Assembly (NCBI GenBank): GCA_037389465.1
Contig: JAZARR010000028.1
Coordinates: forward strand, 62,001 to 126,000
DNA from: Baylisascaris procyonis
Lineage: Eukaryota > Nematoda > Chromadorea > Rhabditida > Ascarididae
DNA: 64,000 nt
Direction of reading: 5' to 3'
Made by a program: the position numbers and the translations under genes. Under the pieces are notes generated by a model. The model did no database searches. It saw nothing but the letters and a program-made list of their open reading frames with translations, and had not been told where the DNA came from. This document shows, piece by piece, positions 33,764-45,254 of this stretch (the first letter of the stretch is position 1; the number at the start of each line of letters is the position of its first letter).

Positions 33764-36372
33764 AGGTTTTTATGGATTTTTTTTCTTTAATTTTTTTTTC
33801 TTTTTTTATTACATATAATTTGATTTGGAATGCTCGAGTTCAATTGAAACTTCTTATAAATGAATGATTTATTGAAAATTTGAAAATTTCTGAATTATTT
33901 ATTGATTTTGGATCTGCTTAGTTATTATACCACATCCAGAAATCCAGACTTATGGCCTCTCACAATCAGAGTTCTACTAGGGGATGATGGAAAAAGTTTT
34001 TAGACAGTTTTGAATACGAGTGATGATTTTATTTTTGCTTATGAGCATAACGGGCTGTAATCTCGCAAGTATCGTTCAGTGGACCCTAAAAATTGTCTTT
34101 TTCGGCTTTCACACCAAAAATTATTGAGGAGAAAAGCATTTACACACCTTGATCATGAATATCGACTATTTTTTTTTGCGATTATTGCTCTGAATGTCGA
34201 CTTAAAGCTGCGGTCGGTACTGGAGAGGGGAATTAAGCAACTAGAAAATAATCTGACGTTATAAAATGATCCACAGATAATATAAGAAAAGAAAACTATG
34301 TAAATTAGATTGCTTTATGATGAAATAGTTTCTAATAATGTCTTTTACAGTGATACGACTAAATAGTACGTTTTCATAACATTTGTTTTATCACTTTTGT
34401 CACTCAAATAGAAAATAAAACGAAACATATCTGTTGTATCAGAATATCACCGCGGCGGAAAATGGTTTTTTTCTTGATCGTATTGTTTGAAAGCTTTATT
34501 TTTGTATTGTTATTTTTTGTATCTATTTAAGATTTCGTCTAGCCAATTTTTGCTCTTTACCAATTTTCAACGTTCTTAAATATTTCGCATCTTTCAACTC
34601 TATATGTTTTAACACTTTCCAACAATATGAGTCGGAACATTATGAAGCTAAATTTGTACAATTAAAAAAAATTTTTTTTAGAAATTTTTTTTTAAAAAAC
34701 GTTTAAATAAATGCTTTAGAATATTGTGGTCATGTTGCAACGGTAAGGAATTTGCAGGCAGAGTGAAGAAGGGAAAGGGGAGGGGGGTTAGGTGAAAATT
34801 TACGTAAAAAAATGAAATTGATGAATTTCCTTTCAGTTAATCTTAATTTTCGATTATTTTCCGCATAAAAATTTCACATCTATTCACCTGTCAATCGCAT
34901 TTAGTTTCCAATATTGTCTGCTTTTCTCTTTTTTTTGCTCTATAATTTTTTAAATTGTTGCAATATTTTTGTGGAGAAAATATTCGAAACTTATTAATAT
35001 TTTAGCTCTCTATTTCATTTTTATTCAAATATGTTAGCTTTTATTTTCTTTGTTTGTTTGATTATTCGATAATTAAATGAAGTGAATATTGAAGCTTTAA
35101 TCATTCATCAACAAAATTGTTATGGAAGCTAGCCGAGTTCATATTCTTCTCTAATCAAACATAACGATACTTTCAAGTCAACTTATTTTGTTTTTATTTA
35201 TTTTTTTATTCCAATATCCCAAACTTGATTATTTTTAAAAATTTAAAGAAGCCCGTCAAATCGCTTGCAGGATTATACTCAAGTGGAAGGAGGAGGGGGG
35301 GGGGGGGATAAGGGAAGAGTCAAGTCAAGAAAGAATTCTTCTTCTTAAGTTATGGATGAATTCTAAAGTTTCATTTATTTCTCGCATATGAAAGGATTTT
35401 CTGAAAATTTTCATATATTTTTTAATGTCGTAATCTTTTCTGAAATTTTTTGAATTTTAATATTTATTCCAAATATTTTTTCCTGAAATTTCCAATTATT
35501 CAACCCAAAAAAAAGTGATAATATCATCAAAATTTTCCACTCCTCTCTAAACTAAATTCATCGTTAGAACGTTCGTTGTAGTTGTGTCTTATCGAATATG
35601 CTTGATAGAATAAGACAAGAATTGAGGATTTCTGAACAAATTTACGCTGTAATCTAAATGCCAAGTGAGTAAAACATAAAGCTATAGCGGCATAGCATGT
35701 GCTTTTTTAGAAATGAAAAATTTTCAACATTCCATTTCGCGCATACTCGTTGAAAATATTTGTTTAGGAATTGGCGATCGCTAAGTGTTATTGAAGTGTT
35801 GATTTAATAAAATGTGATATTTTATTGAATAATTTCTTTTTTTTATATTATGAAATCTTCGTCAATAATTTTTCCATTTATATAATTTATAAAGTTTAAC
35901 TCTTTCGATGAATGAAATTTATTTGTTGTCGAATTTGTGAAATGCGTTACTTTCAAGAGGTGTTGACCGATTCGTTTCGGTGGATCGATGAAAACAAATA
36001 AACCCACAAAACAACAGCGCGAACATTGAAGTAAGAGAATTTAAATGAGAGAATTACTCGTCGCAAACAGATCGATTTAATTTCCATACAGTCTCACTAT
36101 CACTATCAATTCATTTGCATATACTGTTCCATTCACCCATTTGGGTTTATTTTGTTGAATATACTTGTAGCGTTTTGTATCGATATAATCCCATATTGGC
36201 AAAATTTTTATAAATTCATAAATTATTACAATGAAATAAAAAAAAGTATGAATATAATTGAGGCATTATTCACTCTATTTATAGTTGATCACATTTTTAT
36301 CAATTTTTGCAATTTTTTGTTGCTATGAGATTCGACTCACAGGTAATTAGCAGTGGAGGATATTAATATCAA

Positions 36373-36374
<2 letters not shown>

Positions 36375-36417
<43 letters not shown>
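36375..36417. repeat. (AT)n microsatellite
   Basis: About 21 uninterrupted AT units in intergenic sequence. Confidence 0.97.
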
Positions 36418-36420
<3 letters not shown>

Positions 36421-36880
36421 GGAACATTTGTGTGGTACTTCTTGACTGAAAGACAAGAAAGCGCCGATGTGTTTCATTTTGAGACGTTGATTAGTGTCGT
36501 AATGAAATTTGACGATTTCACATTCATTCGATGTTAGTCCTTTGATTCATCCTTAAAGACATCATTCGCACTACTTAGTTCTTCTTTTTTTTTCATTTAG
36601 AGGCAGTCGAGTTGTCAATAATATACTTTTTGATGCATGCTTGCCTATCGATTTTGTTATCTTATTAATTCTTTTTATTCATTTTATATACTTGTTGAAT
36701 TATTCGATCTTCGAATAGATTTTTATATCGATGAAAATTAAATATAGAAGTATAAAGGTGGAAGTAAAAGGTTGAAGGCGGAGATGAAGGGGGTAATTTT
36801 AAAGTGGCGGAGATTATTAGTTCAAAAATAGAGATTCAGTATCTAAAAACTCCATTTGAAGTGATAATTTGGCTAATGAG

Positions 36881-36884
<4 letters not shown>

Positions 36885-36971
<87 letters not shown>
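36885..36971. repeat. (TA)n microsatellite, longest in window
   Basis: About 43 uninterrupted TA units. The Tyr/Ile-repeat frames on both strands are artefacts of it. Confidence 0.97.
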
Positions 36972-36973
<2 letters not shown>

Positions 36974-39900
36974 TGCATATACTTCAATGACGACGTGCTT
37001 TTTTGTGTATTTTTAAATGAAACATCAAAGAGGTCCACGGTGACATGTGTCGCAAAAAAAAAAAAAAAATGGGCCGAGACGCTAAGGGGCGGAGGACATT
37101 CCCAAGGGCCAAGAATGCTATCGACTGAAATGGCATCGGTGGCATTTTGCATACGTCTATATCGTTCTCAAGTTTCGTTTTCACGAATTGAATCGTCACT
37201 AAATTTCGAATGAATGTTCCCGCTTTATTTTAATCTTTGATTTTCTTCTCATAAAAGCAATTATATGTTTAAATGTGAATATTTTAATTCTCACTTATTT
37301 GTTGTTAATATCATTTCCATATTGTTGTTCGCTGTTTTTTTTTAATTTTTATTTTTTCTATTACAGAATGAAAGAGTTCAATATTCCTTCATTCTTATTT
37401 TCATCTTCCATTAATTTTCCAACGATGATATATACCATATTTCTAAACTTTATAAATCATAAAATTCATGTAATATGCAAATTTTTTCATTATTGACATC
37501 TATTCAAGAGAGTTAATTAAAGGGTGGAAAGAAGTAAGTTTATAATATTTGCATATTTGGAAGCATCCATATATTTGGGAAAAAAATCGGCAAGCAATTC
37601 TGGTATATTGATCGTGGGGAAACTTAATTCTGAGGTGGAAGTTGATTTTCAAAATTCGAGTTGTAATTAATTTCGAGCTCATGTCATTCATGATTTTCGC
37701 AAATCATTGGGAAGTTGAATGAGAGGCGGAAAGAACGAATTTAAAGAACGAGGAGTGCCTATAAATAAAGAAATATGTTTCGTTTGATTTGCTTAACTCA
37801 ATTATCATCATAACGCTTATTGACATATGTTATATGCTTTTTTTTTCTTTATATGCGGCGTATATTTATTTATTTATATACATTTACATAGAATTTCATT
37901 GTTTAATTTATGTGCGACTTTAACAATTAAACAATATTGCAGTAAAAAAGTTCACTGCAGTGATATAGGCAAGAATGTAGTAGATTCGATACGTGAACAA
38001 ATCTATGCAAGAGCACTCGATAGCTTTTATATTGTAGTTGAGCGTAAATAAACTTAAGTTTATTTAGTATATGCAGGTAAAGATGTCGATATCGAATTAA
38101 TTGTAGACATGAAACAATAGATAGATTCGAGAGAATTTTTTATAAGTTGATGGCAGAGAATATTCCAATAATTCAAAGACATCAGCAGCAGCAAAAAAAA
38201 AACGAACAATCGTAATCGAATTCATCGCGCTGAAATCTATTTAATACGCTCCGAAACGTTGATTTCTTTTAATTTTGCAAGAAAAAAGCGATCTGCAAAA
38301 CGATGCAAAAATCAATAAACGCATATTTCGTGATATTGTTTCATTAACTCTCTGATTTGGATCATAAGCGATCGTTTATGTGTTCTATCAAGTTTTTTTT
38401 TTTTTTTTTCTTGGTCAGGTTCGTATTTTATTCGTATCTAGCCAGGTGTATCAAATCAGGCGGAAACCACCAGGTTGATTTTTTCAACATCTATTGTTGA
38501 CCATTGATCGGTTGTTATGAATAGATTTAGAAACTGTCAAATTATGCTTTATCGTTAAACGTTTAGCAATGCAATGAATTCTTTGAAGCATATTGCAGGA
38601 TTCATGTGTTTCTAAGTTTTTTTCTTGTTATAGCTGTTGTTGTTTATGTTGTTATAACGGACAAGCAGACAGACACATACATACATATGTGTGCGCAGAC
38701 ATGGTTGCATAATACGCCATTTGCAAACTGCAACAAAATGAAGTTTTAGCAATTATTGCACAATATTGCATTATTATGGGTATAGTGCAATTATTCGATT
38801 GGCTTATGAATGTTTCATCTCATCGATGCATTTGCTTTGTACTCAATTGTCATATTTCAATAGGCGATTGCAATGTGCAATTATTTCTACATTTCTATCT
38901 TTTTTTTTTTTTTTTTTTTTTTTAGCGAATATTGAATTATTCTTAGTGATATTGAAAAGGTGATTAACTGCTAAATTTTTATCTATTTATGCAGTTCATA
39001 AAATTTAAAAAGTTGATGTGATTTGCATAAGCTTAAAGTGGAATCTATGCAAATTTATTGTTAATGCAAAGCTTGTTGGAATATATGCAAATTCGGTAGA
39101 TCTATCAACCAAGTGAGCAGTCCAATATAGTTGGACGCTAATTTAATAGGCATTAGAAAACGCACAGATCCATTTATGTATGCATGCATACGCGGGCAAA
39201 CATTGGGAATTAATGTCGAGTAGATAATTACACTTTCCAAGATATGTCGGTCTCAGATTAAATTTGACATCCATAAATTAAAAATAACTTCACCGATGCC
39301 CGAGTGGTAATTGTTTTTTCGGTCGCAATAGCATAATCATGTCCTGAAATTGTCCATTAATCTTCGAAGGGGGAGGGGGGATGGGAATTTTTTGTTTTAT
39401 CGAAGGTCTTTTGAATTCGAAAATAGTTCGAGATTGTGGGATGCTTTCTCACAGCTTTGTGAGAAATTGAACACAATATGTGAATCAAACGAAAATTCAC
39501 TTAATAGCACTAAAAAAAATTGATTAAAATGTTTGATAAATGGATTCATTTAAAAATGAACTACGGTGAACATATTCGTTAGAACTAAACTTATGAGGGG
39601 TTTTTTTTTTCGAAAACCTCGAAACGGGAAGAAATATGTTGGCCAAAGAAACCGTAATATCCGGTTTGTGGTACTCTTTTTTTTTGGTTGATTTAGGTTT
39701 TTTTTTTTTATTTTATGTTGCTTTATATCATCTAGGCTATTTGTTTCATAGTTTCCTACTATGATTCAAACATAAATTAAATAGCAGATAAATAAATCTG
39801 TGAATTACGAAAATTATGGATAATTTCAATTTAATTTTTAGATGCAAAAAGGGTTTTTTCAATGAAAACATATTTCTGAAAAGGAAATACACATTTTTTT

Positions 39901-40179
39901 CCCATTTATTTATTCCCCTATTACATTTAAATGATTAGCACATTTCCATTTATGATTAGATTTTCTGTCACTTTATTTGTCCATATTTTATGATTTATTG
40001 CCAATTGGTAAAGCTGGCTGGCACCTTTTTAGTGCTAACACAAAAGCGCGTATTGTGCCACTACTTTCTGATGCGTTTTTCCATTCTTTTCGTTGTTGTG
40101 TTTAATTATTCGATTTTTGATATGTATTCATTGTGGCCGCCGCATTCATGAAGTAAAGTAAAAGAGGTTAATCCGTCTT

Positions 40180-40263
40180 ATTTCTTGGCCGATCTGGTGC
40201 GCTTCGGAGGATACAAACTACAGCCCCTTCCGGAAAGCAATGCTAGCCGCCGAGCAAAAAGGC
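40180..40263 (-). other. Possible terminal exon of a minus-strand gene
   Basis: A good pyrimidine-rich acceptor (CTCTTTTTCAAG) is followed by a 27-codon frame containing RRLALLSGRGCSLYPPKRTR and ending in TAA. The plus strand over 40150-40310 is also open and protein-like (LADLVRFGGYKLQPLPESN), so the strand is uncertain and no partner exon was found. Confidence 0.25.
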
Positions 40264-40670
40264 TTGAAAAAGAGACAGCAGAAAAGAAAATAATGCCGGA
40301 AATAAGCTTAGAATTTAAAAAAAAAAGAATAAAATAGAGAGAAAAAATTAAAAAGAATAGTGATTTCAATGAAATTTGCATATAAGCAAAAAGCACTATA
40401 TTCACGGAGCAACATAAACGTTAAATTATCGATTGCACGCACCTCCGTATTATGTTATGTCGCCTACCATTTATTGACATAAAATTGTCCTCACAATGCA
40501 ATTCGACCATAACAATGCGTAAATTATTCTTTTTGGCGATGCGTATTTGATTTCGATTGTGTTGTATCTAATCTTTCGATGTTTTTAAACTTTTTTCTGC
40601 GGTAACATTTTTTATTTCTCATTTTTCAGTTTTTATTTATTTAATCTATGTGACGAATTGTTTACAAGTT

Positions 40671-40750
40671 GGTAAATGTTTCCAATAGCGCAATCAGTAG
40701 AGTACGAAATCGGAAAGTGGAATGTCACGGATTCGATCCCCAACTGCGGG
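40671..40750 (+). other. tRNA-like fragment
   Basis: TAGCGCAATCAGTAGAGT resembles an A-box/D-arm, and GGATTCGATCCC, about 45 bases later, a B-box. The T-stem and acceptor stem do not pair properly, so this is a tRNA relic or SINE fragment rather than a gene. It is not part of the composite element family seen elsewhere in the window. Confidence 0.45.
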
Positions 40751-42718
40751 AGATACGTCTGCTCGTTGTTATATATAATGATCGCCAATTGAACTTTTGG
40801 ACCAGAATTATAGTTGGATTTATCATAAGGCGTTTTCGGTATTTCTATACCATATAACGACAGTTATAAGACCATGGGTTTAAATATTATATCCTTTAGT
40901 GGGCATCTGAACAAGAAATGATAATTTTTTGGCTCATGTTGTTAATTTATTCACGCATCATCTTTCTTTTTTCTTATTTTATTGTTTATGGAATCAGCAA
41001 TCTACTTCTACTCATTAATTTCAATTTATTTTTTTAAAAATAATTCTTGCTTATTAAATCAAATAAACCATTAAATTTTTCAATGTGAAATCATTGTTTG
41101 AGAGAAAATGATTCATAAATGATTTTTCGCATTCCATAGAATAGTGTAGATGATCTAAATTATTTGTTAAATATTGGTAGATCTCGCCGTTTCCTTCTCA
41201 CTCACGAAAATCTTGTCGTTAGATGCTGAATAGTTTTATTCCAATCTCTTTTATTCTCTTCCCCGCTAATCCGTCCTCACCTTCCTTCGCTCCTTCTCGC
41301 TGTTTCCTTATCTTCCTTTCCTTCATCCTCTTTTTTTCAATGAAATCGTGGTCTTTGCTACTTGGCTAATGTTCTTAGCTGTAGCGTTTTTTTTTTTTTA
41401 TTAGTAACGTGATGAAATCCTCAGTGGAATTGCGTTTATCGATTATTTCTGACTGATAGTGCATAAAAAAAAAAAGATCGTTTAATGGTCATGCGTTAGT
41501 AATTTGAATGGATAACGAGGCAATTTTCCGTTTAGAGGCAATCTTCTTCAGTAATTACACATTATTGACTTCGCTATTAACCATCGTTCATTTGCTTCTC
41601 ATTATATTAGCAGCAAATTTTTATTCGTTGTCATTACATCATCATATCTCATCGCTTTCAATTTTTCATTTCATTGCACTATTAGACGGATCTCTTGTAT
41701 TCGGGGATAAAGAAAAGAATATGAGCACAAAGAATGAGGTGGAGCTAATCAAGATCATTCATTTCGTTTGTTGACTCATACTTATATAGGATATTGCGGA
41801 AATTTGCCTAGAAAACTAGTATGCAAAATGTAATATCTAATGTTGACGAATCAAATATTTAAAATGAATTAGAAATAAAACTAAGGGATATGAATTGAGA
41901 ATTTTTGAAAGTGATTTATGCGATGATATTATCATATTTTTTGATATGTTCATTGAATTATTAAATTTTTTAGAAATTTATACTTTCTCAATTATTTTTT
42001 CCAATATCACTTCTTTTCTTATGTGATAAATATTAACATCTGTCTACACTCACATATGATAATTGATTTGCACCGCTCGCTTTCTCTTCCAGAAACAATA
42101 TTTCTTTTAAAAAAATTTAATGAATTATTTCAAAATAGTAGCAATTTTTTTTTTCTCTCTCGAAATAAATAGCAGCCAATCGGCATTTCAATATTCGTAT
42201 ATCGAAGGGATTCTACGAGTAGATTGATGTGAGGGCATTGATAAGTGGCCATTCAGATGAGCGTCAACTGACGGTATATTTAATACGATTTAGTACTAGA
42301 CCACATTCCGTCAGCACTACTCACATCGCATTTATCGTTATTGCACTCAAGATGAGACCACATTGATGTCTTTACTTTTCAACAATCTTTTTTTTAATGA
42401 TCGTTTATTGGCGATTCTGGACGAATGACCATATCTGTTTTCCGGAAAGGGAGGTGATGATTTGAAACTTTGCGAAGAGGTTTGAAGGAAATTGGTCGTT
42501 TTTTTATGCGATTTGGATTTTGGATTCGATGCGACTCGGATTTTTTTTTTTAAATGATTTATCAAATGATTACCAGACAAAGCGGTGAGCATTAGCGAAT
42601 CATTTATTTTATTTTCCTTCAACATTGTTCTTTTCTATGGCATTCTATTGTTTAATATTTCGCTTGTTTTATCATTCTTGAAAGAGTTTTATAACTTAAA
42701 AATATTTTCTTTTTTGTT

Positions 42719-42831
42719 TTACACTATCATTTTTAGTGGGAATGTTTGTATCGGTCGGTCGGTCGATCGATCAGTTTTTTCTACACTATCATTTGTATTG
42801 GAAATGTTTGTATCGGTCGGTCAGTCGGTAG
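42719..42831. repeat. 62-bp tandem duplication with GGTC repeats
   Basis: CTACACTATCATTT..GGAATGTTTGTATCGGTCGGTC appears twice, 62 bases apart, each ending in a (GGTC)n tract that includes GATCGATC. The plus-strand frame through it (to 42908) is a repeat artefact. Confidence 0.85.
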
Positions 42832-42940
42832 GGTTACACGTTGTTTTGTTTTTTTTTGTTTTTTTCGCATTTGTGAAGATGTATCGTTTTGCGGTTAGCC
42901 AATCATGAAGGTTATTCAGCCGGGTGTCATGAAGTGTCTC

Positions 42941-45254
42941 TTATCGAAACTCTTTTCGATTCATTGTACCATTTCTTTCATCAACACGTTTAAATAGCGG
43001 TCCCAATATTGTGACTCTAGGTGCATCAACGATGCGGTGAAAGTATTGTTTTATGGCCCAAAATCTGAATTGGTTGAATTTCAGGTATGCATGAACGATC
43101 CCTTCCATCCCGGCCCCTTCACTTCCTCCACTGCTGTTCACCTTTTAGACCCCTGATCGATATTTAGGGCAGTCTTTTCTTCCAGCAAACTAAGATTAGA
43201 CTTATCTAACTTTTTCAATGTTTGGTTTATATTTTCACTTAACGCCGCAATCTGCTTCTTCTTTTCCTTGTCTAAAATTTGAAACTAATATGTCTCATTT
43301 CTGAATTCCATAGAAACGAGCAATAGGAATTGTTCTACTTACTTATAATTTTCACTTTAATCTCCAATGTTATATACAATAATATTCGCATCACTTATTC
43401 AATTTCTGCATTACACGTTGAGCTTTTAATGGAAAATTTCATTTCTTTAAGCCAATGTCACCTTCAATCAATTATAATCGGCAATTAGTTCATATCGATT
43501 TGAATTTTCGGAAATATTTTAATGAAATGTGAAATTTCAACGTTCAAATTAATTTAATTTCTTTCACTCGTTATTGATAATTTCAATGATAAATCGATAA
43601 TTTTGATTCATTTAAAAAATTTTTTTTCGCAATGTTTGTTCTGTTTTTGATTTTTTTTTTTTTTTGGTGCTATTATTTATATTATCTTCGTTTATATTTT
43701 TATCTTTATTTTTTTTTCCCTCATACCGTATAGATTCAGGCAAAAAAATTCAGTTGCTTCATATAGCGAATGTTATTTACTAATTTGCATTCTTTATATA
43801 ATAAAATAATAATACTTCTTAGGTTATTATTACTATTATTATTATCATCCATATAGAATATACAAAAAAATTATCTATCGTTTTCATCGCAATTTGAGCA
43901 ATTTCGAAGATTTTCGATTGCATGCATTATATATAGTCAGGTGATTTGAAGTGCAACGAATGTTATGCGTTATGTGTGCAATCGATTAATCGGCTTTATT
44001 TGTCTCTCATTGATTGTTGGTGCCGTCACAAATTCTCTGGTACTGATATAATCAATGTTCCGATTATTTATCACCAGTAAGGTAGATGCTTCAAATAATG
44101 CTTCAAGTTGAATTAGGAAGAGGATTCTAAACTAGAATTGTAAAGGATTTCAAGCTAGGTGGAAGAGGATTCTAAGGTCTTCTACGGTAAGATGGAATGC
44201 GTTTGAAATTTGAAGGTAAAATATAAGGTAAAAGGGGTTCTAAGCGAAATGGAAGAAGATTCTAAGCTTTGAGCCGATTTGTAAAGGTCAGCTCCCCTTG
44301 GCTCGTCTGCTCGTCCAGGTCTTCTTGAGGATTTGCACCCTCTGTCGAGCTGTGATCGAGTAAATTGCAAGTCAACAAAGGTATAAGGGGCGAACAGTTC
44401 ATCACACTTACACAATAAGGTGACAAATAAGAAGGAACACTAGGATAGGTTCAATCGTCGACCACGATTCCGCAGTCGACCGAACCCCTGAGGCGCTCCT
44501 GCCGCCACATGTAGACCCACTCAGCCTTAAAACCACTCTAGAAGGTGGAATGAATACTTGAGCGCATCAGCCCCTTTTATATTCTTTTATATCCCCCCGA
44601 TTTTGCCTCAGGCTAACCTCACGATGCGTTCTGGGCTGTCGTTTGATCTGCCTACATGCTGTTGACCTTTGACTTACCTTGCAAAGCGCACTATTTCCGC
44701 TCAATATATAGTCGATAGTCAAAGCCTTACAAGTTTTGAGTGGTGCATTGTTAAATAAAAGGAATGAAAAGCGTTTTTTTTTTCTCCAAGCGAATCTTTT
44801 AAAACATATTTCATTGAGTTGATTGATTCTCATTGACATCTTTTTTTCTAATGTTCTATGAATTTCCATTATTTCTCAGATATTTATTTTTTTTAAATAT
44901 TTAAGAAAAAAAAGAGCGTTTCTGTTAAATTGGCAATCAATATCGTCTGAAGAATTTCTTAAGTGAACGAATTTCTTTGTTCATTTTAATCGTGTTCCCA
45001 AGTGAATAAAACTCGTTTGAGAAACACTTACTCATTCATCGTTCTCTAATTTTTAAATTATTAGTTAATTTACTAAGATTTATAAGCGTGAAATTGTAAT
45101 AGTAGTAAGAAATAGTTGAATAAATGACGAATATTTTTTAGTTGGTAAGTAGACCTGAAATAGTGAGATGAGGGTTCGATCTGAATTTTTTTGCTGCATT
45201 CGTTTTCAAGTTTGGATCGGCAGGGTTTTGACGGAAGGTAGGTGTCATTGTCAT
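42941..45254 (-). CDS. Small basic coiled-coil protein (117 aa), 3 exons, family unknown
   Basis: Exons: 45254-45155, 43271-43142 and 43064-42941. The phases match (G|AC and AG|A). The ATG follows an in-frame TGA. Exon 1 encodes a Thr/Asn/Pro-rich basic start (MTMTPTFRQNPADPNLK). Exon 2, bounded by TTTTAG and AAAAG|GTGAAC, encodes a charged heptad-like helix (KKKQIAALSENINQTLKKLD and onward), the likely oligomerisation part. Exon 3, with acceptor CCAATTCAG, encodes FWAIKQYFHRIVDAPRV and ends with a basic tail and TAA. There is no signal peptide or membrane span. Exons 2 and 3 are convincing. Exon 1 is less so: its donor (CAG|GTCTAC) is weak and the 1.9-kb intron is long, so a further exon could be missing. 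I cannot name the family. Confidence 0.65.
44100..44275. repeat. Degenerate GAAGAGGATTCTAA repeat
   Basis: GGAAGAGGATTCTAA and variants (GGAAGAAGATTCTAA, AAAAGGGGTTCTAA) recur four times, about 25-65 bases apart. They lie next to the LTR-like segment inside the intron of the coiled-coil gene. Confidence 0.6.
44300..44720 (-). mobile_element. LTR-like or promoter-like GC-richer segment (possible solo LTR)
   Basis: The segment is clearly richer in G+C than its surroundings. On the minus strand it has a TATA-type sequence (GATATAAAAGAATATAAAAGG at 44595-44575), followed by about 250 bases that include TGTGGCGGCAGGAGCGCC. No gag, protease or RT frame flanks it and no paired copy is in the window, so a solo LTR is the favoured reading. 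Boundaries and target duplication were not resolved. A real internal promoter is the alternative. Confidence 0.35.

Larger units (their letters stand above)
34270..40170. other. Long gene-poor AT-rich region
   Basis: I see no supported exon here. It holds T-rich runs, G-rich tracts (34770-34790, 35286-35308, 39367-39382) and two (TA)n blocks. A GC-richer island at about 37060-37200 has frames open on both strands (minus: MQNATDAISVDSILGPWECP; plus: tail after the A-run). The island may be an isolated exon. Confidence 0.6.

Noticed and set aside
36804..37213. ORFs of 70-114 codons around 36.9 kb
   Set aside because: Dominated by the 87-base (TA)n block. Only the GC-richer 37060-37200 part could be coding, and it is noted separately.
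42347..42625. Minus-strand ORF of 92 codons, Ser/Lys-rich
   Set aside because: Contains homopolymer-driven lysines and lacks convincing acceptor and donor sites. It may be a decayed exon but is not supportable.
42585..42908. Plus-strand ORF of 107 codons
   Set aside because: Hydrophobic Phe/Leu composition from T-rich DNA, and a 62-bp duplication inside it explains its length.
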